A stretch of DNA of 64,000 bases from positions 5,627,494-5,691,493 of the forward strand of contig JABAKD010000019.1 of NCBI GenBank assembly GCA_012845835.1. Direction: 5' to 3'. A program made the position numbers and the translations under genes. Shown here piece by piece: positions 1-12,000 of this stretch (position 1 is the first letter of the stretch; each line of letters begins with the position of its first letter). Origin of the DNA: Undaria pinnatifida (Eukaryota; Sar; Phaeophyceae; Laminariales; Alariaceae). Below the pieces are notes generated by a model. The model was not told where the DNA came from. It worked only from the letters and a program-made list of their open reading frames with translations, and made no database searches.

Positions 1-3000
1 GCCACCAATCACCGCCTCCTCCCCCTCCACCCCTCCTCCATCCCCCTCCCTCCCCCCCCTCTCCTTCCCCTTCTCCTTCCCCACGCCCTCCACTCCCACT
101 CCCACCCCCGCCTTCTTGCCCTCCCCTCCACAGCCCACTCCCATCAACGCAAGGCTCTTGAGAAGTTCGCAGCCAATAGCCCCGGCACCAACGACGAATA
201 CTTTTCTGGAGACCAGCCGCCTCTGGAGGGCATCGCCTAAGACCGCTCGCTGCCCGTCGTACCGGTCCCCTCGCGCGGCACACGCCTTACTACTCTCGTG
301 GAAACCCGGAGCGTAGGTAAATACGTGGTAGTCGTTAACATGCATAGGATAGCATGACGAGAAATGTAGCAGGGAAATCGGGGCGGGGGGAGAGAGGGGG
401 GGGAGAGGGTCTATACACTCACCGACATGATATGTCCCTGAATTCTGAAACATGCTGTCAAGAACATCGAACACCACACACCGCACACCGCACATGAAGT
501 TACAACCAGGCTATTCACGGCTCGACTTCATGGAATAAAAAAATAAAAATCGTCAGTTTATTTTCACGGGTCGCCGCCCACCCCGCGGGTCGAGTCAAAG
601 AGGATTTCAAGTATCACCAGCCGGGTCGGATCACCCTGAACCGCGAGAAGCAACCCGGCCCACGAAAAAGCCCTGAAAATTACGAACGCCCACAACATCG
701 AACCCCCCTCCCCCCCCCAACTTATCACTACACGAGCCCGGCAGGGGGAGCGACAAGTCTCTTTCTCTTGCAGCACTCACAGGGAAGGGAGAGGTGTGGG
801 CAAGGCTTCCACGCAGTCATAGTACAAAAACTGCTGGGCGGGCACAAATAGATTCGAGCACCTGCACCAAGAACGAAGTGTACCGTTGGAGACGGGGTCG
901 CCCGAAAAAGAAGGGCGGGGGAGGGAAAGAGGGCAGGAAGAATGCGTGTGCTGTTGCCGGAGGATTGCACATTAAAGGCAGAAATAATTCGAGCGCATGG
1001 AAAATACTCGGCGACACTGTTTTTACCTTCTCGCTTTGCTTGGCGCGAGCGATTGGCGCAGGTGAGCCGGACAATCGCCTGCTATACAATACCAGGAGGT
1101 TGCATGGGACAGGTCGCGCAGGCAAGCGAGCAGGCAGACAGGCTGGCCATGCCCCGTCGCCCATGACCAGCAAAAAAACACACACGCAGCTGCATCGATC
1201 AGCCTCTGGAGCCAGAAAGGCATCGCCGACCAGTACTCAACGGTATGCTAGCGGCTCCCGTCTTCCCTTCACTACTCACGGCCCCTCTCCACCCTTCCCC
1301 TCGCTTCCCTTCCCTCGTCTCCCTCGTTCGTTCTCTTCGTCTTACCTCTCCTCTCCTCCCGTTCCGCCTCCGCTTTCCTCCCCACCCCAACTCAGCCCGC
1401 CCACAGATACAACACCAGCCACTGGCGCCATTACCGCCACCGCTGCAATCACTACACCCCACCACCACTACCATCCCCCCTAGCACCACTGCCCACCACC
1501 ACCCCACCCACCATGACCTACAATAGATCCAGTGTACGTTTTTTTTTTTCTTTTGTGGTCGATCACAGCTGGCGGTCGAGTCGTAAGGTTTATGGCGAGG
1601 CACCCACGAGGCAGTTGCATAGTACTCCCATTGCTGTCTCTGGAAGTTGCCATACCGGAAATTGAATTAACTCATTTGAAGCTGTCATCCATATGCAAGT
1701 CCGCCTCACAAGCGGTTCTTAGTAGGATGTGTTATGGAGTGCCCTCATGTGAAGGTATCCCGAGGGAGATGAAGGGTGGTCGGTGTTGGGAAGTGTTCTC
1801 CTCTTGGGTTCCGGTGTTTTTATTATCTCTCCTTTGGCTCGCTGCCTAAAACAAGGCGTACATTATTACTCTCTAAAAGAGCGCAAAACGACACAGCAAA
1901 GCAGGGCACGTAGAGCAAGGCAGCAGCAGGCAAGAAACAACCCTTCATCGTTCACTGCCTGCTGCTGCCTTGCTCTACGTGCCCTGCTCTGCTTTGTCGT
2001 TTTGCGCTCTTTTAAAGAGTAACAATGTAAGCCTTGTTTTAGGCAGCGAGCCAAAGGAGAGATATTAAAGACACCGGAACCCAACAGGAGAACGCTTCCC
2101 AACACCGACCACCCTGCATCCCCCTCAGGATACCTTGACAGATGCAGCACACCCTTCACGCGACTCGCCGAACACCTCACGGCGCTTCGCACTTGGTGCA
2201 AGCAATGCCTGCCTGGCCGGTGAAAACCCGATATGCTCTCTCCCGGCTGCGAGCGAAAAAAAAAGAAAAAAATCGAGTACACCTCCCCCTCCTCCTTCCA
2301 CCGTGACCACCAGCAGCACCCACCCTTTGAGCACCTCCTGCGCCACGACCCCGCCATAAAACCCCGCCAAGGGGCTGAGTCCACCAGCGCACGTCCTAGC
2401 GAAAGCCATCACCACCCTCTCGTCCACTCCCACCCCTTCAACACTAGTCAAGGAGCTGGATTTGGGAGAGGAGAAAAAAGGAGAGCTTTGCACGAGAGAC
2501 AGGAAGGCTTTTGCGTCTCTGTCGCTTCCCGGGGTTGGCAAGCGCCCCTCATTCCGGCGGCGAAAGTCGTCCAGGCAGAAGAAGCACGCGTGCACCGTCA
2601 TCTGGCGGGAACGGTCCTGAGGGTCACCGTACCGTATCAGCCAGAACCACGGGTGAGAGGGGGGAAGGGGGTGACGGTGGGGGTTGGGATTAGGGTGTTG
2701 GGGTTGAAGGTAAGGGTTCTGGGATGGGGGTGGGGGTGAGGGTAGCGGTTAGGGTGGGATTGGGGTCATGGGTGGGGATCGAGGTTGGGCTTGGGGCGGG
2801 GGAACGAGGGTGGGAGTGGGGGTGGGGGTGGGGGAAGGGTAGAGGTGGGGGTGGGAGTAGGGGTGAGGTGGAAGTGGATTGAGATGGAGGTGGGGCGTGG
2901 GGTTGGGGGTAGTGGTGGGGGTGGGGGGTTGAGGTGAGGGTGAGGGCGGGGGTGGGGATGGGGGCGGGGGTTGGTGTGGGGATGGGGGGGTAGCGGAATG

Positions 3001-6000
3001 TGTCACCAATGCTTTTAACGTCTAATCTCTCGTTATCTCGCTAACCTCTCGTGCGGGAAGCGACCAAGGCCAGACAAGGCAAGGGAAGGGAAGGGAAGGG
3101 AAGGCAGGCAAATCATGTGGAGGGCGGATCGGGGGAGGGCGGGCGGGCGCAGGTGGGGGTGGGATTGTTGACCAGCTCACCAGCTTAGCGAAGTCGGAGG
3201 GGAGGATAAGGGCCTCCACGTGCTCTGGCCGCAGCGCCTCCTTGAGGGGAAGGAACGATACCGTCACTGGCTTCTTCACCTGCACAACACACAAACATAA
3301 GCACACACGTATGACATGTGGATTGATAGATAGATGATGGATGGATGCATGGATGGATGGGCGGATAGACGGATGGATGGGTGAATGGATGGGTCGATGG
3401 ATGGATGGACGCGTGGATGGATGGATGGATGGATGGATGGATGGATGGATGGATGGATGGATGGATGGATGGATGGGTGACTGGGTGGATGAATGGGTGG
3501 ATGGATGGATGGATGGATGGATGGATGGATGGATGGGTGACTGGATGGATGGATGGGTGGGCGGATGGATGGATGGATGGATGGATGGATGGATGGTTGG
3601 ATGGATGGATGGATGGATGGATGGGTGGATGGATGGATGGATGGATGGGTGCGGATGGATGGATGGATGGATGGATGGATGAATAGGTGGATGGATGGAT
3701 GGATGGATGACGTATAGCAAAAGACTGTCCGCGCGGTTTTGAGGCTCGTAAAAAAAAAAATGCCATACCTGAACTGCCCGCCCCCCTGCGACCTGCCCCT
3801 GACCCCCTCCCGCAGGCCACCCGCCTCCATCGATGGAAAACTTTTGAGGGCTGATGTTCTGTGACCAAATAACGGGCGCAGACAAGGCAATTCGTTGAAC
3901 GAATGGGGAGGGGGAGGGATCGTCGGCACCTGATCCGGGAAAAAAAAAAAAAAAAAAACAGCAGTGTGTATACACGGTCATGAGGCTGATAGGTCACAGC
4001 CATCAACACTGAAGACAAGTCAGTCCTCCATACTAAGAGCATAGCGGTAGACAGTGCACAAAAAAAGAAAACGAACACACCAAAGACGTACTGGTAGACA
4101 GTACATTAAACACAAAGGAAGCAGAAAAAACCGAAAGCAAATCCGCCGAAGAAAGGAACAAGTTAACGAACTACTCCGTGTCACTGAAACGCCGGCCAAA
4201 ACCAAACGCGCCTCAAAAACATAATCGGCTCCCCGTAGAAAATTTATTGGCCGTGTTGCGCGAGACGGAAACCTCCACCCCGGAGGCGAAAGAGCTATGG
4301 ATAATTAATTGCCTTGACATATCCCAAACTATAAACTTATCCAACTATTCTTTTAATTCCTACAGCCTTCGAAAAAATGGTGTAGCCGTTAATCCCCCTC
4401 AAGCGCTGTCGATCAACCGCAGACCGTGTGCCATCACGAGCGCTGATGCCCGCCCCCTTTTCCATCTTTCACCCCCCCCGCCTCCTCCATTCTGCCCCCC
4501 CTCCCCCCCCACCCCCACCCCCTCGCCCAGTTCTGCCCTCCAACGAAAGGTCGCGCTTGTTGCTGCCGCACCGGATCAGACCCGCGCGTCGCAGAAGGCA
4601 CTTTTACGTACCAAACACGCTTCCAGTAATGCGGCAGAACTCCAAGAACGAACCTTGACAGTGAACTCCCCCGTTGGCGTTTCGAGAAGCACCCCTTCCG
4701 CGTCCCTGAGGTCCTCGAACCTTGGGGATAAAGAGTTAAGAGTAAGGGTAGGGGTATGGGTAAGCATACAGGTAGGGGTAAGGGTACGGGCGGTAGGGGT
4801 CAGGGTAAGGGCAAGGGTAAGGGCAAGGGTAGGGGCGAAGGGTAATGGGGTAGGGATAGGGGTAAGGGTAGGGATATCGATACGGGTAGGGGTAAGGGTA
4901 GAGTTATGGGTAAGAGTAGGGGTAAGGGTAGGGCAAGGGTAAGGGTAAGGGTATGGGAAGGGTAGGGATAAGGATAGGGGTAGAGGTAAGAGTATATGTC
5001 AGGGTATGGGTAAAAGTATATGTCTGGGTATGGGTAAGGATTAGGATAGGGGTATGGCAAGGGTAAGGGTAAGGGTAAGGATAAGGGTAAGGGTTAGGAT
5101 AAGGGTAAGGGTTAGGGATAGATACCGGGGTAGGGATAGGGGTGGGGGTGGGGGTAGGGGTAAGGGCAAAAGGGTATAAGGGTAAGGGTATGGGTAAGGG
5201 TAAAGATAAGGGGAAAGGGGAAAGGGAAAGGCTAAGGGGTAAGGGTAAGGGTGTCGCTAAGACATCACACTCTTGATACTATTTCGACACGACCCCCTCC
5301 CAGCCTATCCTACCTGCCATCATACCCCCCCCCCCCCCCCCCCCCTCCTCCTCTTAAAAACGAGAAAGCTCTATTCTTCATTTCATAGTGGTAGACAAAG
5401 GAAGTAGAAAGGAAAAGGAAGTACAGGAATGCACAGCGGACTTACGAACTACGGATGACTTGCTACTAATAGTATGGACAGTGAGTCAACAGACGAGCGT
5501 TATAAAAAATAGATTGGGTAGTTACACGTGAATAATAGATGAACTAGATGCTAAAAAAATGCGAGAGTTCCAACAGATGGACAAAAAAGCAGAGGACATT
5601 CCGCGCTGTTAGGAAGTATAGATACAACATAGAACGGCATAGAAAGGGATGATGCAGAAGCGAGGAAAATACTTGTAGAAGGATGGAGAAATCGGTAAAG
5701 ACCACAGCAAGTAAATTTACAGGAAGTTGATAGTATGCAACAGAGCAGTAAATGGTCAGATGAGGAAGTGAAAGAGGCTATAAGAGTGAGAAGAGAGGCA
5801 CACACAAGGCACGCAACGATTAAAACCACGGAAGGATGGAAGGACGTTATACGTAGCTGGAAAAAAAACAAAGGGATGGGAGATGGTAGAGAAAAAGAAC
5901 AAGAGAATATGGATAGACTTGGGTAGCCAAACAAACGAGGGTTTTGCCGGCGGATTGCAGCAGATGTGGGTAGGCGCAAAAGGGATGGTGGGCAAACAAG

Positions 6001-9000
6001 CAGGAGAAGCAGACACGGGAATGGGCACACTAAGAGCGCAGAGCGGTAAATGGTTAGTAGATCGAAGCGCAGAAGAGGGAAGCACTAGTACAATACTGCT
6101 ACTACTACCAATATAATAGAGCACTACCGTCGACTAGGAACGGCCACAACCATCGAAGACCTCCACGAGTACAGCAAGAAGGAAATCAACGCGTGGCCAG
6201 AGGTGAACGTAGCTGCGTCGGCAAGGGGAGGGAATACAGTGGGTCAGCATGGGTGCAGGGAGATTTCACGAGGGAAGAAGTAAAATATGTAAATAGCTAA
6301 AGTTAATAGCAGAAACGCAGTAGGGGCAGACCGAACAGTGGACGTATTTATGAAGAACGGGGATGCTTACGATCAATGATGATGTGGTGTACAATTAGAT
6401 TTGGAAAAAATGGGTACGCACGAACCGAAGAGGAGAGGCAATGTAGCAGTAAAAACATCCAAGAAAGGAGACAACGCTGACCCGGGGAACTATAGGAAAA
6501 AATTCTGCAATATTTTGAACGAAAGAACGGGTATAATGATGCAAAAAGAATAAAAGATAAGCGAAGGGCAAGCAATAGGGCTGGGTCCTGGTCCAGTATG
6601 TACTGGCAGTACTACTGTACTGGCTAAGGGGGCTGCCAGGGTGCCAGGACTTTGATTATTTACGTACGTTCTACAAAAAAGTACTTTGATTATTTACGTA
6701 CGTTCTACAAAAAAGTACTTTGATTATTTACGTACGTCCTATAAAAAAGCTTCATCAAGCAGCGGAAACCCATCAAAATTCACGGCGTAAGAGCAGAGAG
6801 GGCACCAGGAACAGCTAGAGGTGTTCTGCAGTGCAGGTGGAAGCCCACCCTGTGTTCAAGCGTTTGAACAATGGGGCTGCCCGAATTGTTACGTGGTATG
6901 TGTTGGCATCAGCGCAGAGCTCAAGAAAACCATAACGTTAACTCGGTATCTCGGGACTTTTTGTTATTTTTTGTTTTCGTCGGAGAATTTGAGTAAACAA
7001 GTTTGGAACAATGCAAATGGATGAGTACGTGAATATTTACGTCTCTTGAGGCCGCGATTTCTCAAATCCTAGCGATTCGTTTTTGCACACACTTTATACA
7101 TGCTTTTGAACCCGTGTCCCACCCTTTCGGTATCTAGGCTGCGTGCTGCGGTGTGCCGTATTTCCGCACACTTCTGTCCATCATACGCTTCGCGCGCTTT
7201 TGCTCTTCTCAAGTATTTTCCTTAGTCAATCCACCACCAAATTTCATTTGAAACATGGTCCAAAAACGGCTTTTGTTTTTGCTCTGGTGAAGATAAGACG
7301 CGATAAAAAGTGCCTTCGGCAGGGCGTCTCCAGCGGGGCCCTCCGGGGGCGCCTCCGGCGGCCCCCTCTCACCAACCGGGGGGGGGGGGGCACCAGTGCA
7401 CTGGTCGGGTCCAGTATACTGGCATATAACGCAGCCAGTACACACTGTACTGGCTAGAGCCACCAGGTCCCAGCCCTAGCAATCAAGATTTAGGCTCGAC
7501 AGTAACTGCGTAGATGTAGATGGTGTACGCGTTAGGGTAATATCATTCTGGGAAGGGGCTAACAGCATACTGCTTATTTCTAGATGTTCAAAAGGGCTGT
7601 AACACATGGAGAAAAGGGGTGAGGAAAGATGTGGAGAACGATGAAACATATGACGGAAATGTGCGAGAAGTCCTGTGATATTGGCAGGGAAAACATCGAA
7701 TCATGTTGATATTTAACGAGGAGCGGCACACGGATGTACGTTATCACCCAATCTGCTCAAAGCATGTATTGGTGAACTGATAGTAGCAATCGACGCAGCA
7801 AAGCAGGGAATCATCGTGGGGGAAGATGCGGTGTCGGAATTGATGATTGCGGATGATTTCGTGGGGACGTCCGTCGGACAAAAACAAATAGCGAAGGCAC
7901 TGCAACATATTGGGAAAAGAAGAGTGACAGCGGAAGTGAAAAGGTGCGCGGTAGTTGTGTGCAACGAAGATAAGGAGCACCCGGAAACACTCAAATGGAG
8001 GTGGACGAAGATGAATCATCGATCGTAGACCAGTACACATACCTTGGGGTAGATATCTCAAAGCACTGTTCTCGAGATGCGCACATGGCAAAGTGATAGG
8101 AAAGGGTAAAGCACGCGTACACAAGATGGCTGCGATCCTTACAGACTCGCACCTTGACACTACACTAAAACATGTATTCTGATCAATATGATGGTGCCAA
8201 AGCTAAAACATGCAGGAAAAGTGTGGGAAGGGAACACGAAGTTCGCAAAACAGCTAGAAACAGTGCACGTGACAGCAGCCAAAAAAAAGTACTAGGACGC
8301 TCAAATACGACGAGTACTACAGCACTAACAGCAGAACTGGGAATGTAACCACTGAAAAATAAGTAGAGACATGGGAAAGTTGAAATGGCAATATAAAGTA
8401 AGGAACATGCCAAAAAAGAGGTTGCCAGCAATAGCTGAAGGGGTTGGATGTGAGAGCAGCAAAAGGGCGAGCTGGAATAAGGTGTGATAGCGTCGTCGAA
8501 AAAATATGGACGGAGCCAAGAGGTAACCAAGGAAGATGTACTGTCCATAATAGACAAGTTTGCGAGGTACAAGACGGACGCAAAAGAAATAATACAAGAC
8601 AGGGAAAGGCTAGCTGGCGCTAACAAACAACGTGAAGTACGAAGAACATTTAGCGATGTACGGGGGGCTAAAATAACAGATAGGTATGAAAACGTATTTG
8701 CACGGTCCAATGGACTACGCGAAAACGCTGAAACTGCGTTTTCGTGAAGGGGACCTGGACTTGCCAGAAAAATGGAAGAGACTCATCAGTAGTCGGGTGG
8801 AGGAGGAACAAGGCGGAGAGAGCTGCCCTTGTGACAACGCAGACGAAAGTAAAACCCAGTGGGAGAACGTGGGCTGTACAAGGACAGGAATGTGTTAGAG
8901 GAGGAGACGAGGAAAATAGACGGACGTGACGTGGAGAATTTTGGTACTTTAGATAGTAGCGAGAAAGCGATCGCTATCCTAGGAGGTAGACGGTGGCCAC

Positions 9001-12000
9001 AAACGGCCAAACAGGAAGGGAATAAGACATGTAAACAGATTATTTTGAAAAAAACAAACAGATTAATATGCACTTTATGGAAGAAAAGAAAGGTACCGAG
9101 AACCTAGACGTTGGAAGTGTCTCTATTAGGAGTACGAACGGTGCTCCACCTCGAAAGGGATATGCGTGGTCAATGGTCAAATCACTAAGGCAAGCAACAA
9201 ACGAGTACGCCCCTCCCCCCCTCCGCCCCAAATTACCGCAAAGGTCCACCCGCCGCTCAAGAAGCTAACCGCCATTCGCTGCGTCGCCTACTCCTACTAC
9301 TCAAACCTTACTCAATTTGATACCATACCTTACGGCGTCTCCAGTCTGAAAGTCATGCCTCTCGCCGTCCACCGCTTCCACGACCCACCGTCTGCCGTCC
9401 CCACTTCTCCCGTCCCCATCCCCCTCCTCCATAGCAATCGACCCCACCAGACACGCCTACACCCGTCAATAACAACCGCGCGTTGGCCAATGGTCGTTGC
9501 AATCGGTCAACAGCCATCAGCCGTCGGCCATTGGCCATTGGAAAGGAATAGGAAGAGAGATAGGAGGACGGAGCGGGTAGGCAAGAAATTCAATAATTAG
9601 AAATTAGCCATTTGCCAAAAACCAGCCAAATAATCACAAGCAATTAGCCATCCGCCATTGGAGAGGAATACGTATGGAGAGGGAGGGGGGGGAGACGAGG
9701 AGGGGGAAACTCTAGTGCAGTATTTTAAAGTGCACGACTGCGTGAATGGTGGGGGAAAAGCACGGCGCGCGCCCTCTAGCGCGTTGGAGAGGAATAAAGA
9801 GTGAGATAATGGCGGGGGGAAAGCGAGGCGTGGGCCTTCTCGAGCGTTGGGGAGGCATTGCAAGAGAGAGACCGGGGGGGGGGGGGGGAGGGAACAACTG
9901 CAATGCAAAACTATAGCATACGACTGCGGAAAAGGTGGAAGAAAAGCGGGGCGCGCGTCTTTTAGAGCGTGAAAGTATAACAAACCTCCCCCTCCCCTCC
10001 CTCCTCTCTCCATCTATGTCTCTCGCTCTCTCGCTCTCTCTCTCCTGCTCTCATTATGCACACACGCACGGCTACCATTTCGCACGCCCTCCTTTTCCCA
10101 ATGTATTAGTCCCTCACCAGAGCCTCCTCGCCGTCTTGATCATCCACCACAAACTTCTCCCCGAAGTCACAAAACAGGGACGCAAACGCGCCCCTTGAAG
10201 ATGCCGACACAAACGCCGTCCCCGCTCCCCGACACGCCTCGTTCATTCGAAGCTGGAAACCCACCGACCCTTCCACCAGCAGCACCGCCGCGTATCCCCC
10301 CGACTCAACGGCCTCCTCGGTTAGAGGGCCCTAGCAGGAAAAGGTAAGGTTTTCCGAGGGTTTTCATGGCGGAGGAGGGGATCGAAGTGGGGGGTAAGGA
10401 ATCGTCCAAAACTGGGATCGAGACCATATCTGAAAACAACCCCCTAACCCCGGCTTGAGGAAGGCTTCGTCGACAGCAGTCTTAGACTTCAGACATCATT
10501 CATATTTAAATAGCAAGCCTTTGCTTTTGGTTCGAACGAAGAAATAAACAAGATCACGAGTTGAGACTGCTCAGGTATTGACGCGGTTACTCGATAACCA
10601 GGAACGTAGTTGTCTACCCACCTGAGTCGGTGCCCAACGAAAAAAAGGGAGTGCAGCGCCCGACATGCGTCTGGTTTTTCGTTCGGAAGAAACTCGACCA
10701 TACCGGCCTCGATACCATTGGTGGGGTCGATGATTTCTCCTCCACTAGCCCACAACCGCCCCTAGAGGCAGTAATTCCTTCAGTCAAACCCTTTAATTTC
10801 GACGAGAGGGCGGATGACGCACATTGTGCGCGCATAGCATATGCACATGCATACACACGCACGCACACACGCGTACACACGCAGAAACACGCACACTACA
10901 CACACTCGCAACCACAAAAGTATAATGCAAACAGAAACGAACCCCTGCAAACTTCCTCAAGGACACCCATACACACACGTACAAATACATGAACACACAC
11001 ATCGAAACACAAGCCTACGCACGCACACACGCCACATACATAGCATCTGCCCCCCCCCCCCTGTTCTCCCCCAAGTTGTCCTGGCCCAGACTTCGACTGC
11101 CACTCCCCCACCCCCTCACTCCCTGACCCCCATCACCCCCTCACCTCCAGCAGGCGAACGTCCACATAAGGGTTGAGCTCTCGGAGATGGTCCACGCTCG
11201 CGCGCGCCCTCGACATCCCTGCCGTAACTGCCTCCTCGTTCAGGCAAAACTGGGAAGAAAGGTCTTCCATAGAGGAAGGGCTGTCGTCGTGTATGGTCAC
11301 CGAGCGTACTCCGGCAAGGATAACGTTTTTCGCCACTTCTGCCCCAAGGCCACTGTGGGGAGGGAACAGGGGAGGGGCGGGGGGGGGGGGGGGGTAGGTT
11401 GGAAGGATTCCGTGGGAGGGGGGGGGGGAATAAGAGGGGGGAGGGAAGAGAGGGGACGGGGAGAGTGATGCCGTGAGTTGGGCGGTGAGAGTCGAGTCTT
11501 CAGTCACCACATTGTAGTCGTATCCTTATTAGGTGTTCCCGGTTGCAAAATGGGCGAATACAGCTATCCATGTTATGGGTGTGTGCCGTTTCTGCTGCTG
11601 CAGATCTGCACCAGGCAAAGCCCAGCGGCTCGCAACTTGCTTGGCGTTCTCTCCTGTCCCTATGATACGCTAACAGCACATAAGAATCGTACCAGGTATA
11701 CGATAGAGAGCGAGCCGTAAGGGTCCCACAGGCAGCACGCAAACAAGGCTCCTTGGGTTGTTGGGGCGCTGAAAATTCAAAGCTGCTCTTGCCCTGACCC
11801 TTACGCTAACGTGTCAACTGGGATGCACACGGCAGCATGATAGGATGACGATTCTTATACAATGGGGTACCCGGTTTAAGAGCGTCCACAACAAAAGAAA
11901 ACGGTCAAATCGGCTTGTCACGTCCTGTAATTCCTATCGGTATACTATAGCATGTATGATGTCCACTCGGAGATAAGAGCGGTAAGTCTGGTTTGTCCCG

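Larger units (their letters stand above)
5400..9225 (+). mobile_element. Degenerate non-LTR retrotransposon (LINE), near full length
   Basis: The plus strand encodes a shattered LINE polyprotein. In order: [18 protein letters not shown] (about 5,750), [17 protein letters not shown] (about 6,155), NPGNYR-like DPGNYRKK and ILNERTG (about 6,480-6,530), FLDVQKG (about 7,583, RT block 1), [12 protein letters not shown], then the catalytic IADDFVG (about 7,843). After that come [18 protein letters not shown] (about 8,030), [15 protein letters not shown] (about 8,190), [14 protein letters not shown] and a 3' part with [16 protein letters not shown] and [10 protein letters not shown]. It ends [14 protein letters not shown] followed by ACGAGTACGCCCC. 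Stops and frameshifts are frequent, so it is dead. It lies antisense in the E1 intron between exons 4 and 5 and accounts for most of that 4.6-kb intron. The RT is interrupted at 6,576-7,478. Confidence 0.88.

Noticed and set aside
794-1526. Pro/Ser-rich plus-strand frames and a Lys/Arg-rich minus frame
   Set aside because: This is C/T-rich intron sequence of E1. No splice-consistent exon fits the family there, although the missing E1 exons must lie between 286 and 2,323.
3022-4078. Long minus-strand reading frames of His-Pro-Ser-Ile repeats and matching plus-strand Met-Asp-Gly-Trp frames
   Set aside because: They are translations of the (GGAT)n array in all frames; only the 99-base E1 exon 7 inside is real.
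4735-5260. Possible interstitial telomere
   Set aside because: The unit is TAAGGG, which is neither TTAGGG nor TTTAGGG in any rotation or on either strand.
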